DNA of 64,000 nt. Source: Paragemmobacter ruber. GTDB taxonomy: Bacteria > Pseudomonadota > Alphaproteobacteria > Rhodobacterales > Rhodobacteraceae. Position 1 is the first letter of the stretch. Every line of letters begins with the position of its first letter. Shown piece by piece: positions 31,022-39,952 of the stretch. The notes beneath the pieces were generated by a model. The model was not told the origin of the DNA, did not search any database, and was given only the letters and a program-made list of their open reading frames with translations. A program made the position numbers and the translations under genes. Where the stretch lies: contig NZ_JAAATW010000002.1 of assembly GCF_009908315.1 (NCBI RefSeq), positions 62,001-126,000 on the forward strand, in the 5' to 3' direction.

Positions 31022-31837
31022 ATGGCGGATTTGCACCTGTGGGGGATGGATCGGGCCGGGCTGGACCGGGCCTATTCCAATGGGGCCTTCATCCCGGGGG
31101 CTGACGGGTTTCCCCCCCGATGGCTGGCGCAGGCTGCGGCCTTTCGCGATTCGCTGGGCGCGCGGGCGCGGCTGGATCTGGCCTATGGTCCGGGCGCGCG
31201 GCAGCGGCTGGATCTGTTCCTGCCGGATGCGCCGCCGCGCGGGGTGCTGGTCTTTGTCCATGGCGGCTATTGGATGGCTTTCGGGCGCGAGACGTGGTCG
31301 CATCTGGCGGCGGGGGCGCTGGCGCGGGGCTGGGCCTGCGCGATGCCGTCCTACACGCTGGCGCCTGACGCGCGGATTTCAGAAATGACGGCAGAGGTGG
31401 CGCGCGCCTGCGCCATGGCTGCGGATCTCGTGGCGGGTCCGGTGGTCGTGACGGGCCATTCGGCGGGCGGGCATCTGGCGGCGCGGATGGGCTGCGCCGA
31501 TCAGGCGGTGCCTCGGCTGGCGCGGGTGGTGCCGATCTCGCCCCTTGCCGAGCTGGCCCCGCTGGCGGGCACGACGATGAACGAAAAGCTCCGGCTGGAC
31601 GGACGGGAATGTGCCGCGGAGAGCCCGGCGCGGTTGGCCCGCGCGGCGGGGGTCGCGGCGCATGTCTGGGTCGGCGCGCAGGAGCGGCCTGCCTTCCTGT
31701 GGCAGGCGCGGGTGCTGTCAGAGGCTTGGGGCTGCGGCTGGACCGTTGATCCGGGGCGGCATCATTTCGATGTGGTGGACGGGTTGGCCGATCCGGCATC
31801 GGCGCTGACCGGGGCCTGTCTGGACGGTTTGGGATAG
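31022..31837 (+). CDS. Alpha/beta hydrolase (kynurenine formamidase/carboxylesterase-like)
   Basis: A 271-aa hydrolase. The oxyanion-hole motif HGGYWMAFGRETW and the nucleophile elbow GHSAGG (Ser) are clear, and a late His lies in PGRHHFDVVDGL, giving the triad. HGGYW plus an N-terminal MDRAGLDRAYSNGA stretch resembles bacterial kynurenine formamidase-like esterases. The true substrate is unknown; no tryptophan-degradation genes are adjacent. It is divergent from gabD. AT-rich palindromes follow its stop. Confidence 0.82.
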   Translation: MADLHLWGMDRAGLDRAYSNGAFIPGADGFPPRWLAQAAAFRDSLGARARLDLAYGPGARQRLDLFLPDAPPRGVLVFVHGGYWMAFGRETWSHLAAGALARGWACAMPSYTLAPDARISEMTAEVARACAMAADLVAGPVVVTGHSAGGHLAARMGCADQAVPRLARVVPISPLAELAPLAGTTMNEKLRLDGRECAAESPARLARAAGVAAHVWVGAQERPAFLWQARVLSEAWGCGWTVDPGRHHFDVVDGLADPASALTGACLDGLG

Positions 31838-31843
31838 ACCAAC

Positions 31844-31880
31844 AATCTTGAAAGATTTTTGCAGATTTCTTCGAAGAAAT
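31844..31880. repeat. AT-rich palindromes between convergent genes
   Basis: AATCTT/AAGATT (31844-31857) is followed by the perfect palindrome ATTTCTTCGAAGAAAT (31865-31880). The second recurs in longer form at 43036-43057. It lies between the convergent ends of the hydrolase gene and the coiled-coil gene. Confidence 0.75.
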
Positions 31881-31903
31881 TTGGTTGGCGCCCGGCCCCG
31901 GCG

Positions 31904-32233
31904 TCAGTTCGCGGCGTGCATCCGTTCGATATAGGCGCGCATCTCTTCGGCTTCGTGCCGGGCGTCGCGCAGGCCTTCCATGGCTGCGCGCAGTTCTGCT
32001 TCGGTCTGGGCGATCTGGTTCATCAGTTCGGCCTCGCGTTCTTCCAGATAGATCAGCGCCTGATCGCGGGCCTCTTCGGCCTCGTGCAGGGCTTGGGCGA
32101 GGTTGTCCATCTCTGCCACGTCGCCGCCTGCGACCCGGGTGAAGCGATGGAGCAGCCAATAGGCGAACCAGCCGAGGGCGAATGCCAGCAAGAGGATGAT
32201 GGCAGTCGCGGTGATGAATTCCTGGCGGTTCAT
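31904..32233 (-). CDS. Membrane-anchored coiled-coil protein
   Basis: A 109-aa protein: a short N-terminus, one membrane helix (ITATAIILLLAFALGWFAYWLLHRF, about residues 7-31), then a long acidic coiled coil (EMDNLAQALHEAEEARDQALIYLEEREAELMNQIAQTEAELRAAMEGL) to the end. Family not recognised with certainty. It starts 25 bp after the OmpA-family stop, so it is likely cotranscribed and may be a partner of it. Confidence 0.7.
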   Translation of the reverse strand: MNRQEFITATAIILLLAFALGWFAYWLLHRFTRVAGGDVAEMDNLAQALHEAEEARDQALIYLEEREAELMNQIAQTEAELRAAMEGLRDARHEAEEMRAYIERMHAAN

Positions 32234-32258
32234 AGGGGCCTTGGTCTGTTCGCTGCGA

Positions 32259-34838
32259 TTAACCGTTATTCGCGGGACGCGCGGTCGGACGCAAGGTCTT
32301 TTCCTGCGGTGCGACAGAGGGGCTGGTGTCGTTTGAGAAGTCGGGCGTTTCCTGTGGCGCTGCCTGCGCTGTTGCCGGGCTGGTTTCTGCCGCCGCATCC
32401 GCCGGGGCCGCCGCACCTGCCGGGGCGGCAGGCGCCGCGGCGGTGTCGGTTGCGGGTGTGGCGGGGGCGCCGATCAGGGTGAATTCGATCCGGCGGTTGG
32501 CCTCGCGCCCCTCTTCGGTGCCGTTGTCGGCGATCGGGCTTTCTTCGCCATAGCCCACGGCCTTGAGCGTGGAGACATCCACCCCGCTTTCCGCCAGCGC
32601 CACCAGCACCGCTTTTGCACGGTCTTCTGACAGGGTGCGGTTGTTGCGTTCGGTGCCTTGCGAATCCGTATGGCCGGCCACCTCGATCGGGACGCCCGGG
32701 CATTGGCCCAGCAGTTCCGACAGGGCCGCCACAAGCGGGCGGGAGGCGTCGGAGATGTCGTCCGAACCCGGATCGAAGGTGATCTTGTCGCGCTCCAACA
32801 GGGCGGTGATGTTGGCCACGCAGGCCGCGCCGTCCGACGGCGGGGCAAGCGCCGGGATGACCGTGCCATCGGCAGCGGCCGTCGCCGTGGCAGGGGGGGC
32901 GGCCGACGGATCGGCGGCGGCGGTTGCCACGGCAGGCGCGCCGATCAGGGTAAATTCGATGCGGCGGTTCGCCTCGCGCCCCTGTTCCGTGTCATTGTCG
33001 GCGATGGGGCGGCTTTCGCCATAGCCCACGGCGCGCATCTGCCCCACCTCTACGCGGCGGCCCTGCAGCGCCAGCAGCACCGCCTCGGCCCGGGCCTGCG
33101 ACAGGGCGCGGTTGCCTTCTTCCGATCCCTGCGAATCCGTGTGACCGGCGATTTCCAGTGGCATCACGGCACATTCGTTCAGCGTATCGGCGATCCGCGT
33201 CATCAATTGCCCGGTCTGGGCGTCGATTTCGGCTGATCCGGGGGGGAAGGTGATCTTTTGCCCGGCCAGAAGCCCGTTCACCGTGGCCAGACATTCCTGC
33301 GGCGTCGGCAGGGCGGCCAGCGGATCACGCTCTTCATCATAGCGGACGCTGACCTTGAACTGCTGCCCTTGGCCGAGCTTGCCCGAAAGGATCTGGCTCA
33401 CCCGGTCGCTGGCCGAGAGCGAGCCGGTCACCCCCGACACCTCGACTGTGTCCTCGCGCACCAGAAGGTTGCCCTCGTCCAGTTCGGCCAGCGCCTCGAG
33501 CCCCGCCAGAACCCGGACGGGCCAGCCATCGGGCAATTCCGCATCCAGCCGCGTGGCATTGTAGACGCGGCCTGCGCCAAAGGCCGCCTTGGCCAGGCTG
33601 TCCACGGCGGCGCGTTGCAATTCATCCGTCAGGCGTCCCCGCATCTCGACCCGGCCTTCGGGGTTCAGGGTGGCGGTGAATTCGGCCGGGCCGGCGGCGG
33701 CCGCGTCGGGACGCGGCAGCGTGGCATCGAGCGAAAAGGCCTGCGGCAGCGCGGCCTCCAACTCGCCCAGCGCGCGATCGAAGGCGGCCTGTTCGGTGCC
33801 CTCGGCCGCCACCAGCGAAATGTCGGCATCCGAGAACGTCACCGTTCCTTGCCCCATGGCGGCGATGGCGCGGATCGCGGCTTCGGCCGCCTCGGCCCAG
33901 CGCGGGCTGGGCACGCCAAGGCCCACGGTGCAGGAGGCCTTGCCCTCCAGCCCGGCGGCGGTGGCGGCGGCGAGGATACGCGTGCGCGCGGCATCGGTAT
34001 CGGCCGAACAGGCATCGAACCGCGCGCCTTGGGCATCCTTGACGAAGCGCAGCGTGAAGGGGGTGATCACCGGGCGCGGGGCTGAGATGTCGATGCTGAG
34101 CGCCAGCCCCTCGGGGCGCAGGCGTGCCAGTTCGGATTCGAGCGTCCGCTTCTCGGCCTCGCTGGTGGCGATGGCGGTCACGGCCACGGCATCCGCCGCA
34201 ACCGAGATTTTCGACCGGGGCAGCAGGCGCAGCGCCGCCAGGCCGAAATCAAAGGCCGCCTGCCAGCTTTCGGGTGGGGCATAGGCGGCGGTTTCCAGCA
34301 TGTCGGCCACGGCGATGCCGCGCGACAGCTCTTCTGCGGCGGCGGTGAGGGTGGCCTCGGCCTCGCCCTCGGGCAGAAGGCCGATCAACTGGATCCCGTC
34401 GTCATTGCGCAGCATTTCGATGGAAAAGCGGGGGGCTTCGATGCTGGTTGCGGGCGTGACCTGCAACTCGTCGCGCACGCGCCCGCTGTCGATCACCGTT
34501 CCGGCGATGTTGACCGCGCGGAAGCGCGCCGCTTCGTTCGGTGCGGTGCCGGACAGGATGACCAGCATGCCATCGGCGCTGGCTTCGACCCAGGTGATGC
34601 CCTCATTGCCCAGCGCGTAATTCACCGCCTTGAGCGAGCGCCGCTCGATCACCGCTGCCGCCGTCATCGCGATGAAGACGGCAAAAGCCCCGGCCCCGGC
34701 AAAGGCGAACAGCGCGATCATGCCCTGCGACGGACGCCCGCCCCGCAGGCCGGGCAGCCGAAATTCGGGTTTCCTGTCGCCTTTGGGGCGGAGTGCAGAG
34801 AGATCGGGCCGGGGCAGGCGCAGCTTTGGCAGGCGCAT
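32259..34838 (-). CDS. Large OmpA-family protein with two tandem peptidoglycan-binding domains
   Basis: An 859-aa membrane-anchored protein. A basic N-terminus is followed by a membrane helix (MIALFAFAGAGAFAVFIAMTAAAV). A ~450-residue extracytoplasmic region of BON-like repeats follows. Then come two OmpA_C domains, each with the peptidoglycan-binding pattern HTDSQG (about residues 564 and 721) and a matching NRRIEFTLIGAP tail, joined by an Ala/Pro-rich linker. The C-terminus is a Pro/Ala-rich tail. Start 34838 is chosen because GAAGGAAAG lies about 6 nt upstream. Homologues I know of usually have one OmpA domain, so this looks like an internal duplication. Confidence 0.87.
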   Translation of the reverse strand: MRLPKLRLPRPDLSALRPKGDRKPEFRLPGLRGGRPSQGMIALFAFAGAGAFAVFIAMTAAAVIERRSLKAVNYALGNEGITWVEASADGMLVILSGTAPNEAARFRAVNIAGTVIDSGRVRDELQVTPATSIEAPRFSIEMLRNDDGIQLIGLLPEGEAEATLTAAAEELSRGIAVADMLETAAYAPPESWQAAFDFGLAALRLLPRSKISVAADAVAVTAIATSEAEKRTLESELARLRPEGLALSIDISAPRPVITPFTLRFVKDAQGARFDACSADTDAARTRILAAATAAGLEGKASCTVGLGVPSPRWAEAAEAAIRAIAAMGQGTVTFSDADISLVAAEGTEQAAFDRALGELEAALPQAFSLDATLPRPDAAAAGPAEFTATLNPEGRVEMRGRLTDELQRAAVDSLAKAAFGAGRVYNATRLDAELPDGWPVRVLAGLEALAELDEGNLLVREDTVEVSGVTGSLSASDRVSQILSGKLGQGQQFKVSVRYDEERDPLAALPTPQECLATVNGLLAGQKITFPPGSAEIDAQTGQLMTRIADTLNECAVMPLEIAGHTDSQGSEEGNRALSQARAEAVLLALQGRRVEVGQMRAVGYGESRPIADNDTEQGREANRRIEFTLIGAPAVATAAADPSAAPPATATAAADGTVIPALAPPSDGAACVANITALLERDKITFDPGSDDISDASRPLVAALSELLGQCPGVPIEVAGHTDSQGTERNNRTLSEDRAKAVLVALAESGVDVSTLKAVGYGEESPIADNGTEEGREANRRIEFTLIGAPATPATDTAAAPAAPAGAAAPADAAAETSPATAQAAPQETPDFSNDTSPSVAPQEKTLRPTARPANNG

Positions 34839-34967
34839 CGGGCAGCTTTCCTTCGGGCGCTGGTCGGAGCGCCGCGTCGGGCGCTGGTCAGGGCGCGGCC
34901 ACCCCCATGCCATTGGGGGATTCTGTCCGCGCCAGCCGTGCTTACGGCGCAGGCCTGCAAGGTTCAA

Positions 34968-35957
34968 TCAAACGAGTGTCGCAGCGGCAAGAAACAGCGC
35001 AGGGATCAGCCCCGTGTCGCGATTGGCGCGGAACAGGCGCAGGCACAGCGCGGGGTCGTCGATGTTCAACTGGCGCAACTGCCACAGCATGTGCCAGCCC
35101 ATCGCCCAGACCCCCGCCAGCGCAATCAGCAGGGGCCACGGGCTGGCCAGGGGCAACAGCGCCGCGATCACCGCCGCTGCCATCAGCGTGACGGTCGCGA
35201 TCAGGAACCCCGCCAGCCAGCGCCCGGTATTGCGGTCAAACAGCCGCGCGGTGGACCGCACCCCGATCAGCGCGTCATCCTCGCGGTCCTGATGGGCATA
35301 GATCGTGTCGTAGAACAGCGTCCAGACGAAGCCCGCCGCATACAGCAGGACGGGCGCCACCGACAGGCTGCCCTCGGCCGCCGCCCAGAGCAGTAGCGCG
35401 CCCCAATTGAAGGCAAGGCCAAGAAAGGCCTGCGGCCACCATGTGAACCGCTTGGCAAAGGGATAGATGGCCACCAGCGCCAGCGACCCCACGCCCAGCG
35501 CGATGGCCAGCGGGTGATAGGTGAACAGGATCACGGCGGCGACCATCGCCTGCGCCCCCATCCAGATCACCGCCTGCCGCACGCTGATCTGTCCCGACGG
35601 CAGGGGGCGCGACCGGGTGCGCGCAACGGCGGCGTCGATGTCGCGGTCGGTGATGTCGTTCCATGTGCAGCCCGCCCCGCGCATCAGAAACGCGCCCAGA
35701 CCTGCGGACAGCATCAGCCACAGATCGCCGCCGGTAAAGCCGCCCCGGGCCGCGGCCGCCAGCGCAACGGCCCAGAGGCAGGGCAACCACAGAAGCCATG
35801 TCCCGATGGGCCGGTCGGCCCGCGACAGGCGCAGATAGGGGCGGCTGGCGGCCGGGGCCAGCGTATCGACCCAGTTGCCGCGCGGGGCATCGGCGACGGT
35901 GCCGTTTGGACCTTGGGTTTCCCTCCGGGCCTCTGGCATTGCGGGCGGTTGGGTCAT
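34968..35957 (-). CDS. ubiA: 4-hydroxybenzoate octaprenyltransferase
   Basis: A 329-aa membrane prenyltransferase of ubiquinone synthesis. It joins the polyprenyl tail to 4-hydroxybenzoate. The first Asp-rich motif is NDITDRDIDAAVARTRSRPLPSG and the second lies in YDTIYAHQDREDDALIGVRSTA. About eight hydrophobic helices are visible. The N-terminus is hydrophilic for ~40 residues; a Met at 35939 is an alternative start. It is divergent from rsmE with only 12 bp between the chosen starts. Confidence 0.94.
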   Translation of the reverse strand: MTQPPAMPEARRETQGPNGTVADAPRGNWVDTLAPAASRPYLRLSRADRPIGTWLLWLPCLWAVALAAAARGGFTGGDLWLMLSAGLGAFLMRGAGCTWNDITDRDIDAAVARTRSRPLPSGQISVRQAVIWMGAQAMVAAVILFTYHPLAIALGVGSLALVAIYPFAKRFTWWPQAFLGLAFNWGALLLWAAAEGSLSVAPVLLYAAGFVWTLFYDTIYAHQDREDDALIGVRSTARLFDRNTGRWLAGFLIATVTLMAAAVIAALLPLASPWPLLIALAGVWAMGWHMLWQLRQLNIDDPALCLRLFRANRDTGLIPALFLAAATLV

Positions 35958-35969
35958 AGGGTGCCGATC

Positions 35970-36707
35970 ATGGATGCGAAGGTTCGTCTTTATGTAGAGC
36001 AGCCCCTTGGGCAGGGGCAAGCCGTCGCCCTGACGGCGGATCAGGCGCATTACCTGTTTGCGGTGATGCGGCTGGCCGTGGGGGCGGTGGTGGCCCTGTT
36101 CAACGGGCGGGATGGTGAATGGCGGGCCGAGGTGGCCGAGGCGGGCAAGCGCGGCGGCGTGCTGGTCTGTCAGGCCCAGACCCGGCCCTTGCTGATGCCG
36201 CCCGACCTCTGGCTTCTTTTCGCGCCAATCAAGAAGGCGCGGACGGATTTCATCGTGGAAAAGGCGGTAGAAATGGGCGCCCGCCGCATCCTGCCTGTCC
36301 AGACGCGGCACACCAATTCCGAACGCATCCGGCAGGACAGGTTGCAGGCCCATGCGGTGGAAGCGGCCGAACAATGCGGCGGCACCTTCGTGCCTGAGGT
36401 GGCCGAACTGGCGGCGCTGGATCGCCTTCTGGCAGGCTGGCCCGCCGATCGGCGCATCCTGTGGTGTGACGAGTCGCTCATGGGTGCGGCGCAGCTGCTG
36501 TCGGGGGGGCTGGCGGGCGAACCTCGTGGGCCATGGGCGATACTGATCGGGCCTGAGGGCGGATTTTCGGATCAGGAAAAGGCGCGTCTGCGCGCGATGC
36601 CGCAGGTGCTGGCCGTCAGCCTTGGCCCGCGCATCCTGCGGGCGGATACGGCGGCGGTGGCGGCGCTGGCGCTGTGGCAGGCCAGCCTTGGGGATTGGCG
36701 GCCATGA
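35970..36707 (+). CDS. rsmE: 16S rRNA (uracil1498-N3)-methyltransferase
   Basis: A 245-aa SPOUT-class RNA methyltransferase. The N-terminal PUA-like domain reads HYLFAVMRLAVGAVVALFNG. PIKKARTDFIVEKAVEMGARRILPVQTRHTNSER is the RsmE linker signature. The knot with the S-adenosylmethionine site is ILIGPEGGFSDQE and SLGPRILRADTAAVAAL. It methylates U1498 of 16S rRNA. The stop overlaps the ATG of the next gene by 4 bp (ATGA). Confidence 0.94.
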   Translation: MDAKVRLYVEQPLGQGQAVALTADQAHYLFAVMRLAVGAVVALFNGRDGEWRAEVAEAGKRGGVLVCQAQTRPLLMPPDLWLLFAPIKKARTDFIVEKAVEMGARRILPVQTRHTNSERIRQDRLQAHAVEAAEQCGGTFVPEVAELAALDRLLAGWPADRRILWCDESLMGAAQLLSGGLAGEPRGPWAILIGPEGGFSDQEKARLRAMPQVLAVSLGPRILRADTAAVAALALWQASLGDWRP

Positions 36708-37270
36708 TCCGGCGCGAGGTGCGGTTGGTGCTGTGGCAATGGCGCGAAGTGCTGCTTGCCGCCGCTGTTGCAGGCGCGGGCCTCTGGATCGCGGCACAGG
36801 GCGGGCTGGTGCTGGTGCCCATCGGGCTGTTCGTGGCGGGGTTGGCGCTGGCGGCGGCACTGCAGGGGTGGCGGCGGATGCGCTTTGCCCAAGGGGCCGA
36901 GGCGCCGGGGATCGTCGAGGTGGACGAGGCGCAGATCTCCTATATGGGGCCGCAGGTGGGCGGGTTCATCAGCGTGGCCGAACTGGTGGAGGTGCGGCTG
37001 GTGACGTTGCGCGGGCGGCGGCTTTGGCGGTTGCGTCAGGCCGACGGGCAGGCGCTTCTGGTGCCGGTCGATGCGGCGGGGGCGGATGCGCTGTTCGATG
37101 TCTTTGCCGCGCTGCCCGGCATGGATATGGCGGCGCTGTTGTCTGCGCTGGATCCGCAGGGCGATGGCACGGGGCAAGTGAGGGGGCAAGTGGCGGGGCG
37201 CGGTCTGGTGGCGGGCGAAACGATGCAGGTGATCTGGCGCCGGGCCGGGCGCGGTGTCGCGGCGGTCTAG
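36704..37270 (+). CDS. Small membrane protein downstream of rsmE
   Basis: A 188-aa protein with two N-terminal membrane helices (EVLLAAAVAGAGLWIAAQGGLVLVPIGLFVAGLALAAAL), then a soluble C-terminal domain rich in beta strands (VEVDEAQISYMGPQVGGFISVAELVEVRLVTLRGRRLWRLRQ), PH-like in feel. No family recognised. Translationally coupled to rsmE (ATGA). No known link to rRNA methylation. Confidence 0.75.
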   Translation: MIRREVRLVLWQWREVLLAAAVAGAGLWIAAQGGLVLVPIGLFVAGLALAAALQGWRRMRFAQGAEAPGIVEVDEAQISYMGPQVGGFISVAELVEVRLVTLRGRRLWRLRQADGQALLVPVDAAGADALFDVFAALPGMDMAALLSALDPQGDGTGQVRGQVAGRGLVAGETMQVIWRRAGRGVAAV

Positions 37271-37374
37271 ACCGGACGCGCCATCCCGCCCCTGTGCGAG
37301 CGCCCCTTGACTTGACCGTGCAGTCAAAGCACCAGATGAGGCCTTGAAGAAAAGCGAAGATCGGAGCCTTCCAC

Positions 37375-38721
37375 ATGTCGATTCCCCAATCCGGCGGCGG
37401 GCCGATCGAAAGCTTTTCCCAGCTGGCGGAATTCATGGAATCCGGCTGCAAGACCAAGGACTTGTGGCGCATCGGGACCGAGCATGAAAAATTTGGCTGG
37501 CTGACCGACACGCGCCGCCCGCTTCCCTATGACGGCGCGCGGTCGATCAGCGCGCTGTTTGCGGGGCTTGAGGCGCGCTTCGGCTGGACCCCCGTGCGCG
37601 AGGGCGACAACGTGATCGGGCTGACGCGGAACGGGGCGAATATCAGCCTTGAACCCGGCGGGCAGTTCGAACTGTCGGGCGCGGCCTTTGACAGCGTGAC
37701 CGAGACCGACGCCGAATTGCGCAATCACCTTGATGAGGTGCGGGCGCTGGCCGAACCGCTGGGCATCCGCTTCATGGGGATCGGCGCCGCGCCGGAATGG
37801 CGGCACGAGGATATGCCGGTCATGCCCAAGGGGCGCTACCGGCTGATGACCGATTACATGGGCCGCGTCGGCACCCATGGCACGCAGATGATGTACCGCA
37901 CCTCGACCGTGCAGGTGAATCTCGACTACGCCTCCGAGGCGGACATGGTGAAGAAGCTGCGCGTCTCGCTGGCCTTGCAGCCGGTGGCGACGGCGCTGTT
38001 CGCCTCGTCGCCGTTCTTCGAGGGGCGCGAGAACGGGCACAAGTCGTGGCGGTCGCGCATCTGGCGGGGGCTGGACAATGCGCGCACGGGGATGCTGCCC
38101 TTCGCCTTTGACGAAGGCTTTGGGTTTCAGGCCTATGTGGATTGGGTCCTCGATGTGCCGATGTATTTCGTCTATCGCGACGGAAAGTATATCAACGCGC
38201 TGGGCCAATCCTTCCGCGATTTCCTGAAGGGGGAATTGCCGGCCTTGCCGGGTGAGAAGCCCACGCTGTCGGACTGGGCCGATCACATGACGACCGTGTT
38301 CCCCGAGGCGCGGGTGAAACGGTATATCGAGATGCGCGGCGCCGATTGCGGGGATCAGGCGCATATCGTGGCGCTGCCTGCCTTCTGGGTGGGGCTGATG
38401 TATGACCAGACGGCGCTGGATGCGGCGTGGGATCTGGTGAAGGGCTTGGATGCGGAAACGCGGGAAGGCCTGCGCGTCGCGGCCTCGGTCGCCGGGCTGG
38501 CGGGCGAGGCGGGCGGCGTGCGCATCGCCGATCTGGCGCGGGCGGCGGTGGCCCTGTCCCATGCCGGCCTCGCAGGACGGGGCCGGGGCGAGGAGCGCTA
38601 TCTCGGGCCGCTGGTGCGCGCGGTGGAGACGGGTCAGACGCAGGCCGACCGGTGGCTCGACCTCTACCGTGGGGAATGGGCGGGCGATCTGTCGAACCTC
38701 TATGAGGCGGCCAGCCTGTAG
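37375..38721 (+). CDS. gshA: Glutamate-cysteine ligase (plant/alphaproteobacterial GCS2 type)
   Basis: A 448-aa ATP-grasp-like ligase that makes gamma-glutamylcysteine, the first step of glutathione synthesis. The length is typical for the alphaproteobacterial/plant type. LWRIGTEHEKFGW (Glu metal ligand), LEPGGQFELSGA, MTDYMGRVGTHGTQMMYRTSTVQVNLDY and MRGADCG with LPAFWVGLMYD are characteristic. A weak GGAG ribosome site lies 9 nt upstream. It is a single gene, convergent with the DUF805 gene. Confidence 0.94.
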   Translation: MSIPQSGGGPIESFSQLAEFMESGCKTKDLWRIGTEHEKFGWLTDTRRPLPYDGARSISALFAGLEARFGWTPVREGDNVIGLTRNGANISLEPGGQFELSGAAFDSVTETDAELRNHLDEVRALAEPLGIRFMGIGAAPEWRHEDMPVMPKGRYRLMTDYMGRVGTHGTQMMYRTSTVQVNLDYASEADMVKKLRVSLALQPVATALFASSPFFEGRENGHKSWRSRIWRGLDNARTGMLPFAFDEGFGFQAYVDWVLDVPMYFVYRDGKYINALGQSFRDFLKGELPALPGEKPTLSDWADHMTTVFPEARVKRYIEMRGADCGDQAHIVALPAFWVGLMYDQTALDAAWDLVKGLDAETREGLRVAASVAGLAGEAGGVRIADLARAAVALSHAGLAGRGRGEERYLGPLVRAVETGQTQADRWLDLYRGEWAGDLSNLYEAASL

Positions 38722-38769
38722 CGCCCGGTGCCAAGGCGCGGGTGTCCCCGCGCCCTGGTCGCCACAGCC

Positions 38770-39111
38770 TCAGGCCGGGATCGGCGGCAGGCCGAAGCGG
38801 TTCGGCAGGGTGTCGCCACGCTTGATGAAGAAGACGATCAGCACGATCAGCCCGATCAGCGGGATGAACCCGATCAGCAGCCACCACCCCGTGCGGTCGA
38901 TGTCATGCAGCCGCCGCGCGCCAACGGCGATCGACGGCAGCAGCGTCACCAGCGCCCAGATCCCGCCCAAGAGGCCGGGCGAGATCACATTCAGGATCAG
39001 CGCGATGATCATGCTGAAAAGGAAAAACCACCAGTATTCCGACCGCCGCGCGCGGCCCTCGAATGTGGCATATTTGGAAAATACGGCCTTTACGGCCTCG
39101 ATCATGTTCAT
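38770..39111 (-). CDS. DUF805 membrane protein
   Basis: A 113-aa protein with 3-4 hydrophobic helices. EGRARRSEYWWFFLFSMII and the RRLHDIDRTGWWLLIGFIPLIGLIVLIVFFIKRG region are the DUF805 signature. The C-terminus ends in a short Pro-rich tail. Function unknown. The start at 39111 follows a purine-rich GAGGGAACCGAA. The composite repeat element (copy e) lies between this gene and plsY. Confidence 0.88.
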   Translation of the reverse strand: MNMIEAVKAVFSKYATFEGRARRSEYWWFFLFSMIIALILNVISPGLLGGIWALVTLLPSIAVGARRLHDIDRTGWWLLIGFIPLIGLIVLIVFFIKRGDTLPNRFGLPPIPA

Positions 39112-39250
39112 TTCGGTTCCCTCGTTACGTCTTTTGGCCAAACCCTGCGCCATTGGCAGCGATGGCATGCCAAGCGTTGCGCAGGATGGCGCGCCGATCA
39201 ACCGGGATTTCGGGGCAGGGTGCGGGGCGCCGCAGGCGATCATGCGCGTC

Positions 39251-39322
39251 AGGGGGCGTTCCGCCCCCTCTGGGCCATGCGGCCCATTCACCCCCTGAGG
39301 GTATTTTCCGCCAAGATGAAGC
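39251..39322 (+). repeat. Composite intergenic element (copy e)
   Basis: A perfect 8-bp hairpin, AGGGGGCG (39251-39258) with CGCCCCCT (39262-39269), is followed 30 bp on by GGGTATTTTCCGCCAAGATG and AAGC (39299-39322). This nearly matches copy a. It lies just past the plsY stop on the minus strand. Confidence 0.65.
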
Positions 39323-39328
39323 GGGCGG

Positions 39329-39952
39329 TCAGGTGGCGGTCTTCTTGCCGATCTTGGGTTCGGTGCCATCGCGCAGGCGGCGGATGTTGGCGGCGTGGCG
39401 CAGCCAGACAAGGATCGCCAGCAAAAGCGCAAGGATGACCATGTCGGAATAGCCCGCAAAGGCCAGATAGCCCGGAGACAGCGCCGCCGCCGCGAGGGCA
39501 GAGGCAGAGGAGATGCGCGTCAGCGCCGCCGTCACCGCCCATGTCGCGCAGGCCAGAAGGCCGATGGGCCAGGCCAGCGCCAGAAGGATGCCGAGGAAGG
39601 TGGCCACGCCCTTGCCGCCCTTGAACCCCAGCCAGACCGGGTAGAGATGCCCGAGGAAGGACCCCAGCGCCGCCACCTGCGCCGCATCGTCGCCCACAAC
39701 CGCGCGCGCGATCAGTACGGCGATCCCGCCCTTGGCCGCATCAAGGATCAGCGTCGCCGCCGCGGCGCCCTTGTTCCCCGTCCGCAGCACATTGGTGGCG
39801 CCGATATTGCCCGATCCGATCTTGCGCAGATCGCCCAAGCCCAGCGCGCGGGTGATGACCACGCCAAAGGGGATGGAGCCCAGAAGATAGGACAGGACCG
39901 CCGTCAGGATCAGGGCGAGCGGGGCCGAGGTGAGTTCGGGCAGAAAGATCAT
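39329..39952 (-). CDS. plsY: Glycerol-3-phosphate acyltransferase PlsY
   Basis: A 207-aa polytopic membrane enzyme that transfers acyl groups from acyl-phosphate to glycerol-3-phosphate, starting phospholipid synthesis. The family motifs GSIPFG, GSGNIGATNVLRTGNKGAA and GFKGGKGVATFLG are present in the expected order across about five helices. The C-terminal tail is basic. The start overlaps the pyrC-like stop by 4 bp (ATGA), so it is translationally coupled into the leftward pyrimidine operon. Confidence 0.95.
   Translation of the reverse strand: MIFLPELTSAPLALILTAVLSYLLGSIPFGVVITRALGLGDLRKIGSGNIGATNVLRTGNKGAAAATLILDAAKGGIAVLIARAVVGDDAAQVAALGSFLGHLYPVWLGFKGGKGVATFLGILLALAWPIGLLACATWAVTAALTRISSASALAAAALSPGYLAFAGYSDMVILALLLAILVWLRHAANIRRLRDGTEPKIGKKTAT

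Noticed and set aside
37307-37328. TTGAC...GTCAA dyad before gshA as a defined operator
   Set aside because: 5-bp arms only, and the TTGAC may simply be a -35 hexamer; too weak to list.
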